This document shows, one piece after another, positions 53,173 to 62,163 of a stretch of DNA of 64,000 nt. Within the stretch, counting starts at the first letter, position 1; each line of letters opens with the position of its first letter. The DNA comes from Frigidibacter mobilis. Its GTDB lineage: Bacteria > Pseudomonadota > Alphaproteobacteria > Rhodobacterales > Rhodobacteraceae. The notes beneath the pieces are model-generated. The model was given only the letters and a program-made list of their open reading frames with translations, made no database searches and was not told where the DNA came from. Both the position numbers and the translations under genes were made by a program. Location of the stretch: NCBI RefSeq assembly GCF_001620265.1, contig NZ_CP012661.1, positions 2,294,001 to 2,358,000 of the forward strand. Direction: 5' to 3'.

Positions 53173-54262
53173 GAGCAAGAACCCTCCGGTTTGCCTCTGA
53201 ATGCAGGGCACGGCCATGCTGGCCCTCGAACAGGGTGATTGTGCGGGGATCGAAGCGCAACCCGGTCGTCTGGCCGGGGCGGATCACCTGATCGCTGGCG
53301 ATCCGGGCCTTGAGGGCACCATTGGGCGTCTCGAAACTGACGATCTGGGTGGTACCCAGATACTCGGTGGCAACCACCCGGCCACGATAGGCGGCGGCAT
53401 CATCTGGGGTCACATATTCCGGCCGCACGCCAAGGGTCAGCCGGCCATTCGCCCCATCGAGGCTGCGGGGCACCGCAACCGCCACGCCGTCCAGCACCAC
53501 CTCGGTCCCGCCAATGCCGATCATGCCGTCGAATTCCAGAAAGTTCATCGGGGGGGAGCCGAGGAACTGCGCCACGAACCGCGTCGCCGGCCAGTCATAG
53601 ATGTCCTGGGGCACACCGAACTGTTCGACCACACCGTGATTCATCACCACGATCTTGTCTCCCATCTGCATCGCCTCAAGCTGGTCATGGGTCACATAGA
53701 CGGTGGTAGCCCCCATCCGGTCATGCAGGGCGCGCAACTCCTGGGCCATGTGCTCGCGGAACTCGGCATCCAGCGCGCCCAACGGTTCGTCCATGAAGAA
53801 CGCCTTGGGATCGCGGACGATGGCCCGGCCCAGGGCCACGCGCTGCCGGTCGCCCCCCGACAGGCCGCCCACCGGCCGCTCGAGGATATCGGTGATGCCC
53901 AGGATCGCGGCCACCTCATCGACCTTCCTGCGAACCTGAAGCCGGGGCATTCCCTGGCTGAGCAGCGGATAGCTGATATTGCGGCGCACGTTCATATGAG
54001 GATAAAGCGCGAACATCTGGAACACGAAGGCGATGTCGCGCTGGCTGGCGGGCTTCTGCCCGACCTCCTCGCCGTCGATATAGATCCGCCCCGAAGTCGG
54101 AAGCTCCAGCCCCGCCATCATCCGCAAGGTCGTGGTCTTGCCGCAGCCCGAGGGCCCCAGCAGCATGAAGAACTCTCCGTCCTCGATGGTGAAGCTGGAG
54201 GATTGCACCGCCGTGAAGGCACCGAATTCCTTGCGGACATTCTCGATCCTGATCTGTGCCAT
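53165..54262 (-). CDS. ABC ATPase 1 of the DhaKL-linked importer
   Basis: A 365-residue CUT1 ATPase: GPSGCGKTTTLRMMAGLE, signature LSGGDRQRVALGRA, FFMDEPLGALDAEFREHM, VTHDQLEAMQMGDKI, and a TOBE-like end (LTLGVRPEYVTPDD). It is clearly different from the second ATPase (different loops around the signature), so they are not a recent duplication. It follows the small membrane protein gene by 3 bp. Confidence 0.92.
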   Translation of the reverse strand: MAQIRIENVRKEFGAFTAVQSSSFTIEDGEFFMLLGPSGCGKTTTLRMMAGLELPTSGRIYIDGEEVGQKPASQRDIAFVFQMFALYPHMNVRRNISYPLLSQGMPRLQVRRKVDEVAAILGITDILERPVGGLSGGDRQRVALGRAIVRDPKAFFMDEPLGALDAEFREHMAQELRALHDRMGATTVYVTHDQLEAMQMGDKIVVMNHGVVEQFGVPQDIYDWPATRFVAQFLGSPPMNFLEFDGMIGIGGTEVVLDGVAVAVPRSLDGANGRLTLGVRPEYVTPDDAAAYRGRVVATEYLGTTQIVSFETPNGALKARIASDQVIRPGQTTGLRFDPRTITLFEGQHGRALHSEANRRVLAHG

Positions 54263-54265
54263 GCG

Positions 54266-54454
54266 CTACTCGGGAAAATGGCTGACGACGATGAACATGA
54301 CGGTTCCGGTCAGCGTGACGATGAAGGACCACGAATAGAGCGTGAGGGCGAAGGGCTGCATCAGCATGGCCACGCCGAGCGCGATGAGCACCGAGGCGAG
54401 CATCTCCCAGGGGCCGCGCCGCAGCCGCAAAAGACCGTTGAGGAAGGCATTCAT
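54266..54454 (-). CDS. 62-residue two-helix membrane protein in the ABC operon
   Basis: Two hydrophobic segments, about residues 18-35 (MLASVLIALGVAMLMQ) and 39-57 (LYSWSFIVTLTGTVMFIVV), with a basic N-terminus (RLRRG). It overlaps the permease gene by four bases and ends 3 bp before the ATPase gene, so it is very likely real and co-translated. I recall similar small genes in glycerol/polyol ABC operons of Rhizobiales. Role unknown; a transporter accessory subunit is likely. Confidence 0.8.
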   Translation of the reverse strand: MNAFLNGLLRLRRGPWEMLASVLIALGVAMLMQPFALTLYSWSFIVTLTGTVMFIVVSHFPE

Positions 54455-55389
54455 TTGCGCACCGCTCCGAAGGTGATCCCGCGCAGCAGGTGCTTGCGCA
54501 GCAGGATGGTGAAGACCATGACCGGCACCAGGAAGATCGTGGCGCCCGCCGCGACGGCCGGCCAGTCCTTACCCCCCACGCCGATGATCGTGGGGATGAA
54601 GGGCGGCGCGGTCTGCGCCGTGCCCGAAGTCAGCAGGACGGCAAAGGCATATTCGTTCCAGGCAAAGATCAGGCAGAAGATCGCGGTCGAGGCGATGCCG
54701 GTGGCCGCCTGCGGCAGCACCACCTTCCAGAAGGCCTGGAACCGGGTATAGCCGTCGATCAGCGCCGCCTCTTCGTATTCGATGGGGATCTCGTCGATGA
54801 AGCCCTTCAGCAGCCAGACCGACAGCGACAGGTTGACCGCCGTATAGAGCAGGATCATCCCCAGATGGGTATCGTTCAGCCCCAGTTGCCGGAACATCAG
54901 GAAGATCGGGATAGCCACGGCAATCGGCGGCATCATCCGCGTGGACAGGATGAAGAACAGAAGATCGTCCTTCAGCGGCACGCGGAAGCGGCTGAACGCA
55001 TAGGCCGCTGCCGTGCCCAGGACCATGCACAGCGCGGTCGAGCCGAAGCCGATGATGATCGAGTTCAGGAACCGCTCGCCATAGCGTGACGGCCCCGAGA
55101 TGACGGTGCCCTGGTCGCGGGCGATCCGGTCATACCATGTCTGCGGCTCGCCCGCCGCCTCCAGCATGGCCGCGGTGGCCCGGGTGCGGTCGGTGAACAG
55201 GTTGACATAGCCCTCCAGCGTCGGCTGGAACAGCACCTTGGGCGGATAGGCAATTGAATCGGCAGGGCTCTTGAACCCCGTGGCAATGAGCCAGAGCAGC
55301 GGCGCAATGGTAATCAGGGCATAGCCGATGACAAGAATACCTGCGAACCACTTGGTGCGGCTGCTGGGTTCTGTGACGGAAAAGCTCAT
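54451..55389 (-). CDS. ABC permease 2 (MalG-like) of the DhaKL-linked importer
   Basis: A 312-residue permease with six helices and the EAA coupling loop EYEEAALIDGYTRFQAFWKVVLPQ, then FAWNEYAFAVLL as in MalG/UgpE. An unusually long periplasmic insert lies between helices 1 and 2 (TDRTRATAAMLEAAGEPQTW). The start at 55389 overlaps the first permease stop by three bases; the same frame is open through permease 1 but that is antisense-like translation. Confidence 0.93.
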   Translation of the reverse strand: MSFSVTEPSSRTKWFAGILVIGYALITIAPLLWLIATGFKSPADSIAYPPKVLFQPTLEGYVNLFTDRTRATAAMLEAAGEPQTWYDRIARDQGTVISGPSRYGERFLNSIIIGFGSTALCMVLGTAAAYAFSRFRVPLKDDLLFFILSTRMMPPIAVAIPIFLMFRQLGLNDTHLGMILLYTAVNLSLSVWLLKGFIDEIPIEYEEAALIDGYTRFQAFWKVVLPQAATGIASTAIFCLIFAWNEYAFAVLLTSGTAQTAPPFIPTIIGVGGKDWPAVAAGATIFLVPVMVFTILLRKHLLRGITFGAVRK

Positions 55390-56333
55390 CTCTCTTTCAC
55401 CTTGTTCAGCGCCTTGACGTAGATCGAGGCCAGCCCGAAGACGGTGACGAACAGGATCACCGCATAGGCCGAGGAATAGCCGGTGCGCCATTTCTCGAAC
55501 GCCTCGCGCTTGAGGTCGATCGAGGTCAGCGTGGTCGTGTTGCCCGGCCCGCCGCCGGTCAGTTGCACGACAAGATCGAACATCTTGAAATTCTCGATGC
55601 CCCGGAACAGCACCGCCAGCATCAGGAAGGGCAGCGCCATCGGAACGGTGATGGTCCAGAACTGCCGCCATTTCGACGCCCGGTCGCACTCGGCAGCCTC
55701 GTAGATGCTGTCGGGGATGGAGCGCAGGCCGGCCAGGCAGATCAGCATGACGAAGGGCGTCCACATCCAGGTATCGGCGATCACGATGGCCCAGGGCGCC
55801 AGATTCACATCCGCGATCATCGAGAAGCTCGCGGGATCGGCGCCGGTGAAGAAGGCCACGACGTAGTTGAAGAGCCCGATCTGCGGTTGATAGAGGAACG
55901 TCCAGAAATTCCCCACCACCGCCGGCGACAGCATCATCGGCAGCACGATGATCGTTGTCCAAAGATCGTTGCCCCGGAATTTCTTGTTGATGAGGAAGGC
56001 CAGCGCAAAGCCGATCACCACCTGCAGCACGATGGTCCAGAGCAGGAAATGCGCCGTCGCCTGCATCGTCTTCCAGATCGTCGGGTCGGTCAGGATGCGT
56101 TCGTAATTGGCAAGCCCCACCCATTCGACATCGCGGTTGGGCCGGTTGACCCGGTAATCGGTGAAGCTCAGCCGGATCGTCCAGATCAGCGGAAAGATAT
56201 TGACCGCCAGCAGCAGCAGGATCGTGGGGGCCACGAAGATCCAGGCGATGCTGCGGTCCGAGAGGCCGCGGATGCGGCGCGCCAACGGCTTGGGCGGGAC
56301 GCCCGAGGCCCTCTCGACAGGGGTATGTGTCAT
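55386..56333 (-). CDS. ABC permease 1 (MalF-like) of the DhaKL-linked importer
   Basis: A 315-residue permease of the CUT1 family: helices at about 30-50, 95-120, 130-150, 180-200, 230-250 and 285-305, with SIYEAAECDRASKWRQFWTI and GGGPGNTTTLTSIDLKREAF. It lies 120 bp after the binding-protein gene with a UUCG-capped hairpin in between. Confidence 0.93.
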   Translation of the reverse strand: MTHTPVERASGVPPKPLARRIRGLSDRSIAWIFVAPTILLLLAVNIFPLIWTIRLSFTDYRVNRPNRDVEWVGLANYERILTDPTIWKTMQATAHFLLWTIVLQVVIGFALAFLINKKFRGNDLWTTIIVLPMMLSPAVVGNFWTFLYQPQIGLFNYVVAFFTGADPASFSMIADVNLAPWAIVIADTWMWTPFVMLICLAGLRSIPDSIYEAAECDRASKWRQFWTITVPMALPFLMLAVLFRGIENFKMFDLVVQLTGGGPGNTTTLTSIDLKREAFEKWRTGYSSAYAVILFVTVFGLASIYVKALNKVKER

Positions 56334-56420
56334 TGGTGATGCCCTTGGTCTTGAAGCGCAAGCTTCACGAACTTGCCAGCCGCAGATCGCGCCACGGCCC
56401 GCAGGTAGCCTATGCGGAGA

Positions 56421-56444
56421 GGCGGGGGCCCGAAGGCCTCCGCC
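56421..56444 (-). promoter_or_regulatory. UUCG-capped hairpin between binding-protein and permease genes
   Basis: As minus-strand RNA, GGCGGAGGCC (56435-56444) and GGCCCCCGCC (56421-56430) pair with one A-C mismatch around a UUCG tetraloop closed by C-G. Such hairpins after binding-protein genes often stabilise the upstream mRNA so that this protein is made in excess. Confidence 0.6.
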
Positions 56445-56453
56445 AGGGCAAGG

Positions 56454-57776
56454 CTAGATCTTGCCTTCGTCCTCGAAGACTTCGGTCCAATCCTGGACCA
56501 GACCATCCAGCGCCTCCTGTGCAGTGCCCTGGCCAGCCACGACGTAATTGTGCAGCCGCTGCTGCATCGCCAGAAGCAGGTCGGCATAGGAGGGCTCCGC
56601 CCAGAAATCCTTCACGATCGCCATAGAGTCGAGGAAGGTCTGGGCATAGGGCGCGCTGCCTGCAAAACCGGGATCCTCGACCACGGCGCGCAGGGCCGAA
56701 TAGCCGCCGAGCTCCCACCAGCGGGCCTGGATCTCGGGCTGGGCAAACCACTTGATATAGTCCAGCGCCGCATCCTGCTTTGTCGAATAGGCCACGACCG
56801 AGATGCCCTGCCCGCCCAGTTGCGCGAACTGGCCCGCCGGACCTGCGGGGTTGGGGAAATAGCCGGATTTGCCGCCCCCGACATTCGGATCGGCCTCGAC
56901 CCCCGGCCAGATGAAGGCGAAATTCATCTGGAGCGCGACCTGCCCGGATTTGTAGGCGTCGATATTCTCGCTCATGTACCAGTTCGACGATCCCGGCGGC
57001 GTCGCGGTATCATAGAGATCCTTGTAGAACTCCAGCCCGGCGGCAGCGCCTTCGGAGTTCACGAACCCTTCGAGATCATAGGGCTTGTCGGGGTTCTCAT
57101 ACAGGAAGCCATAGTTGTAGAGCGCGTTGGTCGCGCCCATCGTGACCCCTTCCGAACCGCGTTCGGTATAGATCGCCGCGCCATAGACCGTGGTGCCGTC
57201 GATCTCGCGGCCCTGGAAGAACCGGGCAATGTCACGCAGTTCCTCCAGGGTCGCCGGCACGCCGAGCGCGCGGCCATGTTCGGCCTGGAATGCCGCCTGG
57301 ATCTCAGGGCGCTCGAACCAGTCCTTGCGATAGGTCCAGCCGACCACATCCCCGAAGGCAGGCAGCGCATAGTAGTTCGGCGTGCCCTTGGGCCATTCGG
57401 AATAGCCGGTGACGGTGGCCGGGATGAAATTGCCCATGTCGATGCCGTTGGCATCGAAGAAATCGTTCAGCTTGACGTAATGGCCGTTCTCGGCGCCGCC
57501 GCCGATCCACTGGCTGTCGCCGATCATCAGATCGCAGAGCTGCCCGCCGGAATTCAGCTCGTTCAGCATCCGGTCCGCGAATGAGGTCCAGGGCACGAAT
57601 TCGAACTTCATCCGGTGGCCGGACTTCTCCTCGAAATCGCGCGACAGTTCGACCAGTGCATTCGCCGGGTCCCATGCCGCCCAGCACAGCGTCAGATCCT
57701 CCGCCTGCGCAGCGGTCGATACCGAGCCAGCGACCAGCGCCGAAACGGCGGCGCTTATCAGATGTTTCGCAGTCAT
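56454..57776 (-). CDS. Extracellular solute-binding protein of the DhaKL-linked importer
   Basis: A 440-residue family 1 binding protein. A Sec signal (HLISAAVSALVAGSVSTAAQA) precedes EDLTLCWAAWDPANALVELS; later blocks are FEFVPWTSFADRMLNEL, ALPAFGDVVGWTYRKDWF and QVALQMNFAFIWPG. No lipobox, so it is soluble in the periplasm. ATG 57776 has GGAGG upstream. It is the first gene of the operon, controlled from the LacI operator region. Ligand unknown; the kinase suggests a small keto-sugar or polyol product. Confidence 0.92.
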   Translation of the reverse strand: MTAKHLISAAVSALVAGSVSTAAQAEDLTLCWAAWDPANALVELSRDFEEKSGHRMKFEFVPWTSFADRMLNELNSGGQLCDLMIGDSQWIGGGAENGHYVKLNDFFDANGIDMGNFIPATVTGYSEWPKGTPNYYALPAFGDVVGWTYRKDWFERPEIQAAFQAEHGRALGVPATLEELRDIARFFQGREIDGTTVYGAAIYTERGSEGVTMGATNALYNYGFLYENPDKPYDLEGFVNSEGAAAGLEFYKDLYDTATPPGSSNWYMSENIDAYKSGQVALQMNFAFIWPGVEADPNVGGGKSGYFPNPAGPAGQFAQLGGQGISVVAYSTKQDAALDYIKWFAQPEIQARWWELGGYSALRAVVEDPGFAGSAPYAQTFLDSMAIVKDFWAEPSYADLLLAMQQRLHNYVVAGQGTAQEALDGLVQDWTEVFEDEGKI

Positions 57777-57843
57777 CGTCCTCGCTCCTCCCTTGTTGGT
57801 GCCGCGACCTCCTCGCCGCGACTCGTCCCCCGCAAACGCTAGT

Positions 57844-57859
57844 TGAGGCACGCACCTCA
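57844..57859. promoter_or_regulatory. LacI-type operator, copy 1
   Basis: TGAGGCACGCACCTCA, an inverted repeat with TGAGG/CCTCA ends. Read on the other strand it is TGAGGTGCGTGCCTCA, which matches copy 2 at 15 of 16 bases. Confidence 0.78.
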
Positions 57860-57873
57860 TGGCAAGCAATTTC

Positions 57874-57889
57874 TGAGGTGCGTACCTCA
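57874..57889. promoter_or_regulatory. LacI-type operator, copy 2
   Basis: TGAGGTGCGTACCTCA, with arms TGAGGT/ACCTCA. Its centre is exactly 30 bp from copy 1 (about three helical turns). Both lie in the 186-bp divergent region between the binding-protein gene and the LacI gene. Confidence 0.78.
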
Positions 57890-57962
57890 TGTCTGGTTGT
57901 AATCCTTTCCGGGATCACTAGAATCATCCGTCACAGCCCTGATAGCCGGACCTGCCCCGCCC

Positions 57963-58997
57963 ATGAGACCGACCACCAAAGACCTTGCGAAAGCCGCCGG
58001 CGTCAGCCTTGCCACGGTGGATCGCGTGCTCAACGACCGACCGGGGGTCCGCCCGGGAACGGTCGAGGCGGTCACTGCCGCGATCAACCGCATCGGTTTT
58101 CAGCGCAACCGGCTGGCGGCGACCTTGGCGCGGCAGAAGGGTTTCTGCTTTGGCTTTGTGCTGCCCGGTGCCGGCGATGAGTTCCTGGAGATGATCCTTG
58201 AGCGGATCGCGGAATTCGACCAGGCAAGCCGGGTCGACATGACCGAGATCAGGGTCGTGCGCATTGACGACCATGACCCCCATCAAGCCGCCCGGACATT
58301 GTCGGATCTGTCGGCGGACATCTTCGACGGCGTGGCGATCATGGCTTCGGAAACGCCGCAGATCCGCGACGCCCTGCACCGGATGCGTGAACGGGGCATC
58401 CGCACCGTATCCTTCATCTCGGATCAGCAGGAGGCCGATCATCAGCCCTTTGTCGGCATCGACAACCGGGCGGCCGGCGCCACCGCGGGGCGGCTGATTG
58501 CGCGGTTCCTCGGCAGCGATCAGGGCAACCCGCAGGGCCTTGTCCTCGTGCTGACCGACAGCATGCAATCGCGCGACAGCCTTGAACGGCGCCTTGGCTT
58601 CGACACGGTCATCTGCGGCGACTATCCGAACCTGTCCGTCCTTCCCACACTCGAGACCCACGGCGATGCCGAGCGGACGGCGCGTGTACTGCAAAATGCG
58701 CTGGATGCCCACAGCGATATCGTCGGTCTCTATCTGATGGGCCCCGAAGCACGGCGGGCTATCGAGGCTGTCCAGACCATGCGCCGCGCGGAGGATCTGG
58801 TGGTGATCGCGCATGAACGCACCCCCTCGACCGAAGCCGCCCTGAGAGCGGGCGTGATCGACGTCGTCATCAATCAGGATCCCGGCCATCTGGTGCGCAG
58901 CGCCGTCCGCACCCTGCGGGCGCAATGCGAGAACCGGCAGACCCTGGCCTCGCAAGAACGGATCCGCATCGAGATCCTGATCGCCGAGAACCTGTGA
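57963..58997 (+). CDS. LacI-family transcriptional regulator
   Basis: A 344-residue regulator: helix-turn-helix at residues 4-25 ([20 protein letters not shown]), hinge helix near [11 protein letters not shown], and a periplasmic-binding-protein-like effector domain ([54 protein letters not shown]). It is divergent from the ABC/DhaKL operon and faces two matching operators, so it most likely represses that operon until its sugar ligand binds. Confidence 0.93.
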   Translation: MRPTTKDLAKAAGVSLATVDRVLNDRPGVRPGTVEAVTAAINRIGFQRNRLAATLARQKGFCFGFVLPGAGDEFLEMILERIAEFDQASRVDMTEIRVVRIDDHDPHQAARTLSDLSADIFDGVAIMASETPQIRDALHRMRERGIRTVSFISDQQEADHQPFVGIDNRAAGATAGRLIARFLGSDQGNPQGLVLVLTDSMQSRDSLERRLGFDTVICGDYPNLSVLPTLETHGDAERTARVLQNALDAHSDIVGLYLMGPEARRAIEAVQTMRRAEDLVVIAHERTPSTEAALRAGVIDVVINQDPGHLVRSAVRTLRAQCENRQTLASQERIRIEILIAENL

Positions 58998-59079
58998 TCC
59001 CTCGTCCCCTAGCCCGGTGCTGTCGGCGCTTCGCTTCAGCGCCCTTGCCCAACCGCCCCGCCCCGCCTACCTTCGCCTG

Positions 59080-60081
59080 ATGGAACCGCTCATCGACCCC
59101 TTCGCCCGGCCCATCAGTTACCTGCGCGTGTCGGTGACTGATCGCTGCGATTTCCGCTGCACCTATTGCATGGCCGAGCATATGCAGTTCCTGCCCAAGA
59201 AGGACCTGCTGACGCTGGAAGAGCTGGACCGCATGTGCTCCACCTTCATCGGGCTTGGCGTGGAGAAGCTGCGCATCACCGGCGGCGAGCCATTGGTACG
59301 GCGCGATATCCTCACCTTCTTTCGCGCGATGTCGCGGCATCTGGAAACGGGCGCGCTCAAGGAGCTGACGCTGACCACCAATGGCAGCCAGCTGGCGCGC
59401 TTTGCGGGCGATCTGGCGGCGGCAGGGGTGCGGCGGGTGAATGTCTCGCTCGACACTCTGGATGAGGACAAGTTCGCCGCCATCACCCGCTGGGGCCGGT
59501 TGCCGCAGGTGCTGGAGGGCATCCACGCCGCCACGGCCGCCGGACTGAAGGTCAAGATCAACGCCGTGGCGCTGAAGGGTTTCAACGAGGAGGAGCTGTT
59601 CCGCCTGGTGGACTGGTGCGGCGGCGAGGGACATGAGCTGACCTTCATCGAGGTCATGCCGATGGGCGAGATGGGCGAGGAACTGCGGCTGGACCAGTAC
59701 TGGCCGCTGAAGGACCTGCGCGCCCGGCTTGCCGAACGCTTCACCCTGGTCGATCTGGCCGAACGCTCGGGCGGCCCCGCCCGCTATGTGCGGCTGGCCG
59801 AGACCGGGCAGAAGATCGGCTTCATCACGCCCCTGACCCACAATTTCTGCGAAAGCTGCAACCGGGTGCGGCTGACCTGCACGGGCGAGCTCTATATGTG
59901 CCTTGGCCAGGAAGACATGGCTGACCTGCGCGCCCCGCTGCGTGCCAGCGCCGAGGATGCACTGCTGGAACAGGCGATCCGCGCCGCCATCGCCCGCAAG
60001 CCCAAGGGCCATGATTTCGACTATTCGCGCCAGCGTGTCGCCGGGCAGATGACCCGGCACATGAGCCATACCGGCGGCTAG
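59080..60081 (+). CDS. moaA: GTP 3',8-cyclase MoaA
   Basis: Radical SAM enzyme of molybdenum cofactor synthesis. The 333-residue protein has the N-terminal cluster Cys 23, 27 and 30 ([11 protein letters not shown]), [25 protein letters not shown], and the second cluster in [13 protein letters not shown]. It ends in the conserved Gly-Gly (HTGG). ATG 59080 gives the usual start; in-frame codons to 59017 are not supported. Confidence 0.96.
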   Translation: MEPLIDPFARPISYLRVSVTDRCDFRCTYCMAEHMQFLPKKDLLTLEELDRMCSTFIGLGVEKLRITGGEPLVRRDILTFFRAMSRHLETGALKELTLTTNGSQLARFAGDLAAAGVRRVNVSLDTLDEDKFAAITRWGRLPQVLEGIHAATAAGLKVKINAVALKGFNEEELFRLVDWCGGEGHELTFIEVMPMGEMGEELRLDQYWPLKDLRARLAERFTLVDLAERSGGPARYVRLAETGQKIGFITPLTHNFCESCNRVRLTCTGELYMCLGQEDMADLRAPLRASAEDALLEQAIRAAIARKPKGHDFDYSRQRVAGQMTRHMSHTGG

Positions 60082-60082
60082 G

Positions 60083-60529
60083 ATGGGCCTGCAGCGGTTC
60101 CACGCAGCGCAGGCAGATACCTATGCCGGCGCGCTGGCCGAACTGCAGGCCGGGCAGAAGCGCAGCCACTGGATGTGGTTCATCTTCCCGCAACTCGCCA
60201 GCCTCGGCCGCTCCGCCACCGCCAGGTTCTACGGCATCGCCGATCTGGCCGAGGCGCGGGCCTATCAGGCCGATCCGGTGCTTGGCCCGCGGCTGCTGGC
60301 CTGCGCCGAAGCAATGCTGTTGCACCCTGAACGCAGCGTCGAAGCCATTCTCGGCCCCGTCGATGCGCTGAAACTGCGCTCCTCGGCCACGCTGTTTGCC
60401 GCGGCGGCGCCGGGCTCGGCCGCGGCGCAGGTTATGGGCCGCGCGCTCGCCACCTTCTACGGTGGCGAGCACTGTGGGGCGACGAGAGCCCAGGTGCCGG
60501 GCCCCCAGTTCCCGGACCAAGCCGGTTAG
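60083..60529 (+). CDS. DUF1810 family protein
   Basis: A 148-residue protein with the DUF1810 pattern RFHAAQADTYAGALAELQAG, KRSHWMWFIFPQLASLGRSA, YGIADLAEARAY and LKLRSSATLF. It begins 1 bp after the moaA stop. The family is of unknown function (calpastatin-like name in some databases). The stop overlaps the convergent gene by four bases. Confidence 0.88.
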   Translation: MGLQRFHAAQADTYAGALAELQAGQKRSHWMWFIFPQLASLGRSATARFYGIADLAEARAYQADPVLGPRLLACAEAMLLHPERSVEAILGPVDALKLRSSATLFAAAAPGSAAAQVMGRALATFYGGEHCGATRAQVPGPQFPDQAG

Positions 60530-60942
60530 GAGTATTCGCGCAGCGCCGGTGTCGTCAGCAGGAATTGGGCGTCCTTTGGCGGCAGCGGCCCCTCGAGCAC
60601 CCGGCAGGTTGCTTGCGACTTCTCCGGCTTGCCGCCGTTACCGATGGTGGTGAAGAATTGCAGCCCCTTCAGCACGACCTTGCCGTTCACCTTGATCGTG
60701 GAGCGGCGAAGAATCTTGCTGTCATACTGCATCAGGGTGGCGTCGTGGTGCTGGATCAGCCCGCAGATGGCCAGTTTCCCGCCATGCTCGATCGTCGTCC
60801 AGTAGACGGTCGAACTCTCGTTGCGGGTGTTCCAGTCGAGTGCAAAACTTGAAAAATCGGAGTCGAGCGGAATGTGGATATCCTCGGCGCGTGCGGGAAT
60901 GGCGGCCAGAAGCGCGAAGGCGGCCGCAAGAACAAGGCGCAT
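60526..60942 (-). CDS. Secreted protein of unknown function
   Basis: A 138-residue protein with a clear signal peptide (LVLAAAFALLAAIPARAED). The mature part is beta-rich with NTRNESSTVYWTTIEHGGKLAICG, SKILRRSTIKVNGKVVLKGL and two Cys (in LAICGLI and QATCRVL) that could form a disulfide. I do not recognise a family. It is tail-to-tail with DUF1810 and 40 bp after the M20 peptidase gene, possibly its operon partner. Confidence 0.75.
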   Translation of the reverse strand: MRLVLAAAFALLAAIPARAEDIHIPLDSDFSSFALDWNTRNESSTVYWTTIEHGGKLAICGLIQHHDATLMQYDSKILRRSTIKVNGKVVLKGLQFFTTIGNGGKPEKSQATCRVLEGPLPPKDAQFLLTTPALREYS

Positions 60943-60981
60943 GGATGAAAGTCTCCTGAACGAGTCCTGCCCACAAGCGGG

Positions 60982-62148
60982 TCAGGATACCGGCATTCTT
61001 GCCTCAACCATGCCCGCATACCAACTTGAACCGAACGGAATCGCATCATCGTCGAAGTTATATTCGGGGTGATGCACCATTGCCGTATCGCCGTTGCCAA
61101 GGAAGATATAGGCGCCCGGCCGTTCGTTCAGCATGAAGCTGAAATCCTCGGCCCCCATCAGCGGCGCGGTATCGGCATCGACGCGGCCAGAGACCTCTTG
61201 CGCCACCTTCACGGCATGGCCGGTCGGCTCCACCGCGTTCACCGTCACCGGATAGCCGCGTTGGTAGTTCACCGCCGCAGTGGCGCCAAGCGCGGTGGCG
61301 GTGCCGGTCGCAATCTCTGTCAGGCGCCGTTCCACATAATCCTGAACTTTCGGATCCATCGTCCGCACCGTGCCCTTCATCACCACCTGCTGCGGGATGA
61401 CGTTATGGGCGGTGCTGTCGGTCGCCACCGTGCAGACCGAGACCACGACCTGCTTCAGCGGGTCCACCCCGCGCGAGGCGATGGTCTGCAGCGCCACCAC
61501 GATATGCGCGGCAACCACGGTCGTATCTATGCAGTCATGCGGCTTGGCGGCATGCCCGCCCTTGCCCGTCACCACGATGTCGAACTGGTCGGCCGCGGCC
61601 ATGATCGCGCCTTCCCGGATGGCGAAGGTGCCGACCGGAATGCCGGGCATGTTGTGCATCCCGTAGACTTCCTGGATGCCGAAACGGTCCAGCATCCCGT
61701 CAGCCACCATCTCGCGGCCGCCGCCGCCGCCCTCTTCCGCGGGCTGGAAAATCAGCGCCACGGTGCCGTCGAAGTTGCGCGTCTCGGCCAGATACTTGGC
61801 CGCCCCCAGCAGCATCGCCGTATGCCCGTCATGGCCGCAGGCGTGCATCTTGCCGGGGGTTTTCGAGGCATAGTCGAGCCCCGTCGCCTCGGTGATCGGC
61901 AGCGCGTCCATGTCGGCGCGCAGCCCGATCACCCTTCCGGCGCTGTCGCTGCGGCCCTTGATGATCCCGACCACGCCGGTGCGGCCGATCCCTTCGACGA
62001 CCTCGTCGCAGCCGAACGCGCGCAGCAGCCCGGCCACCTTGCCCGCGGTGCGGTTCACGTCGAACATCAGCTCGGGATGCTCATGGAAATCGCGGCGCCA
62101 GGCGGTGATTTCCGGCAGCAGTTCGGCGAAGCGGTTCTTGACGGGCAT
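60982..62148 (-). CDS. M20-family amidohydrolase (hippurate hydrolase/aminoacylase-like)
   Basis: A 388-residue metal hydrolase: LRADMDALPITEATGLDY (Asp ligand), HACGHDGHTAMLLGAAKYL (His ligands), FQPAEEGGGGGREMV (catalytic Glu), GGHAAKPHDCIDTTVVAAHI and MGAEDFSFML. This subgroup removes acyl groups from N-acyl amino acids, such as hippurate. It is 15 bp downstream of a FAD oxidoreductase gene and shares an operon with a second M20 gene. Confidence 0.92.
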   Translation of the reverse strand: MPVKNRFAELLPEITAWRRDFHEHPELMFDVNRTAGKVAGLLRAFGCDEVVEGIGRTGVVGIIKGRSDSAGRVIGLRADMDALPITEATGLDYASKTPGKMHACGHDGHTAMLLGAAKYLAETRNFDGTVALIFQPAEEGGGGGREMVADGMLDRFGIQEVYGMHNMPGIPVGTFAIREGAIMAAADQFDIVVTGKGGHAAKPHDCIDTTVVAAHIVVALQTIASRGVDPLKQVVVSVCTVATDSTAHNVIPQQVVMKGTVRTMDPKVQDYVERRLTEIATGTATALGATAAVNYQRGYPVTVNAVEPTGHAVKVAQEVSGRVDADTAPLMGAEDFSFMLNERPGAYIFLGNGDTAMVHHPEYNFDDDAIPFGSSWYAGMVEARMPVS

Positions 62149-62163
62149 GGAGGAAGTCCTTGT

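Noticed and set aside
54451..56361. 636-codon frame that would fuse both ABC permeases
   Set aside because: Only the last 312 codons are permease 2; the upstream part is a wrong-frame reading of permease 1, which has its own well-supported frame.
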